Source: Candidatus Epulonipiscium sp.
GTDB lineage: Bacteria; Bacillota_A; Clostridia; Lachnospirales; Cellulosilyticaceae
Direction of reading: 5' to 3'
Assembly (NCBI GenBank): GCA_012841565.1
Contig: DUUM01000400.1
Span: 1-7,142, forward strand
Length of the DNA: 7,142 nt
The translations under genes and the position numbers were made by a program. The notes under the pieces were generated by a model. It ran no database searches. It had not been told where the DNA came from and saw nothing but the letters and a program-made list of their open reading frames with translations. Numbering within the stretch: position 1 is the stretch's first letter; each line of letters starts with the position of its first letter. Shown here piece by piece: positions 6,045 through 7,142 of the stretch.

Positions 6045-7142
6045 TTAAAGTCTCCAGTAAATATATCCCGCTTTTTCCATTATATTTTTATCATAGATAC
6101 CTTTTACATCAATCATAATCTTTTTATTGTTAGGTCCTTTTATAAACTTCTCTTCTAAAATAGATAAAGGTAGGTCTTTAAATTGATCATGGCCTACAGC
6201 AAAAACAAGACAATCCATATTCGATAAGGCATCAAAATCCATCAGTTCTGATGCATATATACTTTTTATTTCTTCCTTGTTTCCTACTGGGTCTACTAAA
6301 ACTGGATCAATGCCGTATTCTCTTAAAAATCTCACTATATCCTCTACTTTGGAGTTTCTTATATCTAGGCAATTTTCTTTAAAGGTCAGTCCTAAAATAG
6401 CCACCTTAGCCTCTTTCACTACCTTATTTGCTAACACAAGTTGCTTTATAATAGCCTCTCCAATAAACTTTGCCATTCCGTCATTAATCTTTCTTCCTGA
6501 TAATATAATTTGGGAATGATAGCCTAGTTTTTCTGCTTGGTAAATAAAATAGTAAGGATCAATTCCAATACAGTGCCCTCCTACTAGTCCAGGATAAAAC
6601 CCTAAGGCATTCCATTTGGTATTCATAGCTTCCACTACTTCTTTGGTGTCGATATCCATCCGGTCAAAAATCATAGCTAATTCATTCATAAATGCAATAT
6701 TAATATCTCGTTGGCTATTTTCTACTACCTTTGTAGCCTCCGCAACTTTAATGGTAGAGACCCTGTGAACTCCTGCCGTAATAATGATTTCATAAATACC
6801 TGCAATAAACTCTAAAGTTTCCTGATCCATACCCGAAACAATCTTTGTAATGTTTTCTAAGGTATTTATTTGATCCCCTGGATTAATCCGTTCTGGGGAA
6901 TAGCCTACCTTAAAATCAATGCCGCATCTTAGGCCAGATGCTTCTTCTAATATAGGCATACAGATTTCTTCCGTAACCCCTGGGTAAACAGTTGATTCAT
7001 AGACAACAACAGATCCCCTGCTTAAGTTTCGTCCAACCATTCGGCTAGCCTCAATGACCCAGCTCAAATCAGGCCGCTTGTCTGTATGAATAGGGGTTGG
7101 TACTGTAACAATTAAAAATTTTGCTTGTTTTAAATCTTTTTC
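6045..7142 (-). CDS. Nucleotide-sugar dehydrogenase, UDP-N-acetylhexosamine 6-dehydrogenase type (TviB/WbpO-like), 5' end cut by the window
   Basis: The frame is open to the right edge: 365 codons are visible, ending in a TAA at 6045. The NAD-binding GxGxxG start, roughly 60-75 residues, is missing. The TTG at 7067 is not the start, because homology-like sequence (FLIVTVPTPIHTDKRPDLSW) continues upstream of it. In visible numbering, the end of the NAD domain includes VTVPTP, then YESTVYPG (about 48-55), then the central domain with the K138/N142 region (KVVENSQRDINIAFMNE) and the catalytic Cys191 in GGHCIGIDPYY. The C-terminal sugar-nucleotide domain has GLTFKEN and DIRNSK (about 251-265). 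NSQRDINIA and LVGGHCIGIDPYY are typical of TviB/WbpO/WbpA-like UDP-GlcNAc or UDP-GalNAc dehydrogenases, not of UDP-glucose dehydrogenases (usually GGxCxPKD). It should make a UDP-N-acetylhexosaminuronic acid in the cytoplasm by two NAD-dependent oxidations, as precursor for the downstream synthase. The enzyme family is secure; the exact sugar is inferred. Confidence 0.92.
   Translation of the reverse strand, partial: EKDLKQAKFLIVTVPTPIHTDKRPDLSWVIEASRMVGRNLSRGSVVVYESTVYPGVTEEICMPILEEASGLRCGIDFKVGYSPERINPGDQINTLENITKIVSGMDQETLEFIAGIYEIIITAGVHRVSTIKVAEATKVVENSQRDINIAFMNELAMIFDRMDIDTKEVVEAMNTKWNALGFYPGLVGGHCIGIDPYYFIYQAEKLGYHSQIILSGRKINDGMAKFIGEAIIKQLVLANKVVKEAKVAILGLTFKENCLDIRNSKVEDIVRFLREYGIDPVLVDPVGNKEEIKSIYASELMDFDALSNMDCLVFAVGHDQFKDLPLSILEEKFIKGPNNKKIMIDVKGIYDKNIMEKAGYIYWRL

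Noticed and set aside
6277..6519. Plus-strand open frame opposite the dehydrogenase
   Set aside because: It is antisense to the conserved C-terminal domain of the dehydrogenase and has no support of its own.

Overview
All coding content reads on the minus strand. It forms one tightly packed, operon-like run of four genes that is cut by both window edges. Low G+C, AT-rich codon choice (many TTA, ATA and AAA codons), purine-rich Shine-Dalgarno sites and single-membrane-anchor extracellular enzymes suggest a low-GC Gram-positive bacterium (Bacillota), probably of the Clostridia type. No rRNA or other taxonomic marker is present, so this assignment is an inference.

In transcription order (right to left): (1) a 5'-truncated nucleotide-sugar dehydrogenase of the UDP-N-acetylhexosamine type (TviB/WbpO-like), 6045-7142; (2) a membrane-anchored protein of about 887 residues with three successive CE4 polysaccharide-deacetylase-like domains, of which only the last keeps the catalytic motifs, 3345-6008; (3) a membrane glycosyltransferase family 2 synthase with hyaluronan-synthase-like motifs and a PilZ domain at its N-terminus, 1441-3309; (4) a membrane-anchored, degenerate CE4 protein with a beta-rich C-terminal region, 1-1454, cut at its 3' end. 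Gaps are 36 and 35 bases, and the last junction is a 14-base overlap. There is no gene-free stretch above 40 bases, and no RNA gene, repeat array, mobile element or terminator was seen.

Together the genes look like a synthase-dependent exopolysaccharide locus. The dehydrogenase would supply a UDP-activated acidic (probably N-acetylhexosaminuronic) sugar. The PilZ-GT2 protein would polymerise and extrude the chain across the membrane, with cyclic-di-GMP as the likely switch. The triple-CE4 protein would remove acetyl groups outside the cell, and the degenerate CE4 protein would bind or guide the polymer. The plan resembles alginate (dehydrogenase + GT2 + PilZ) crossed with poly-N-acetylglucosamine systems (GT2 + CE4), but it matches neither that I recognise. 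The polymer's identity cannot be read from the sequence.
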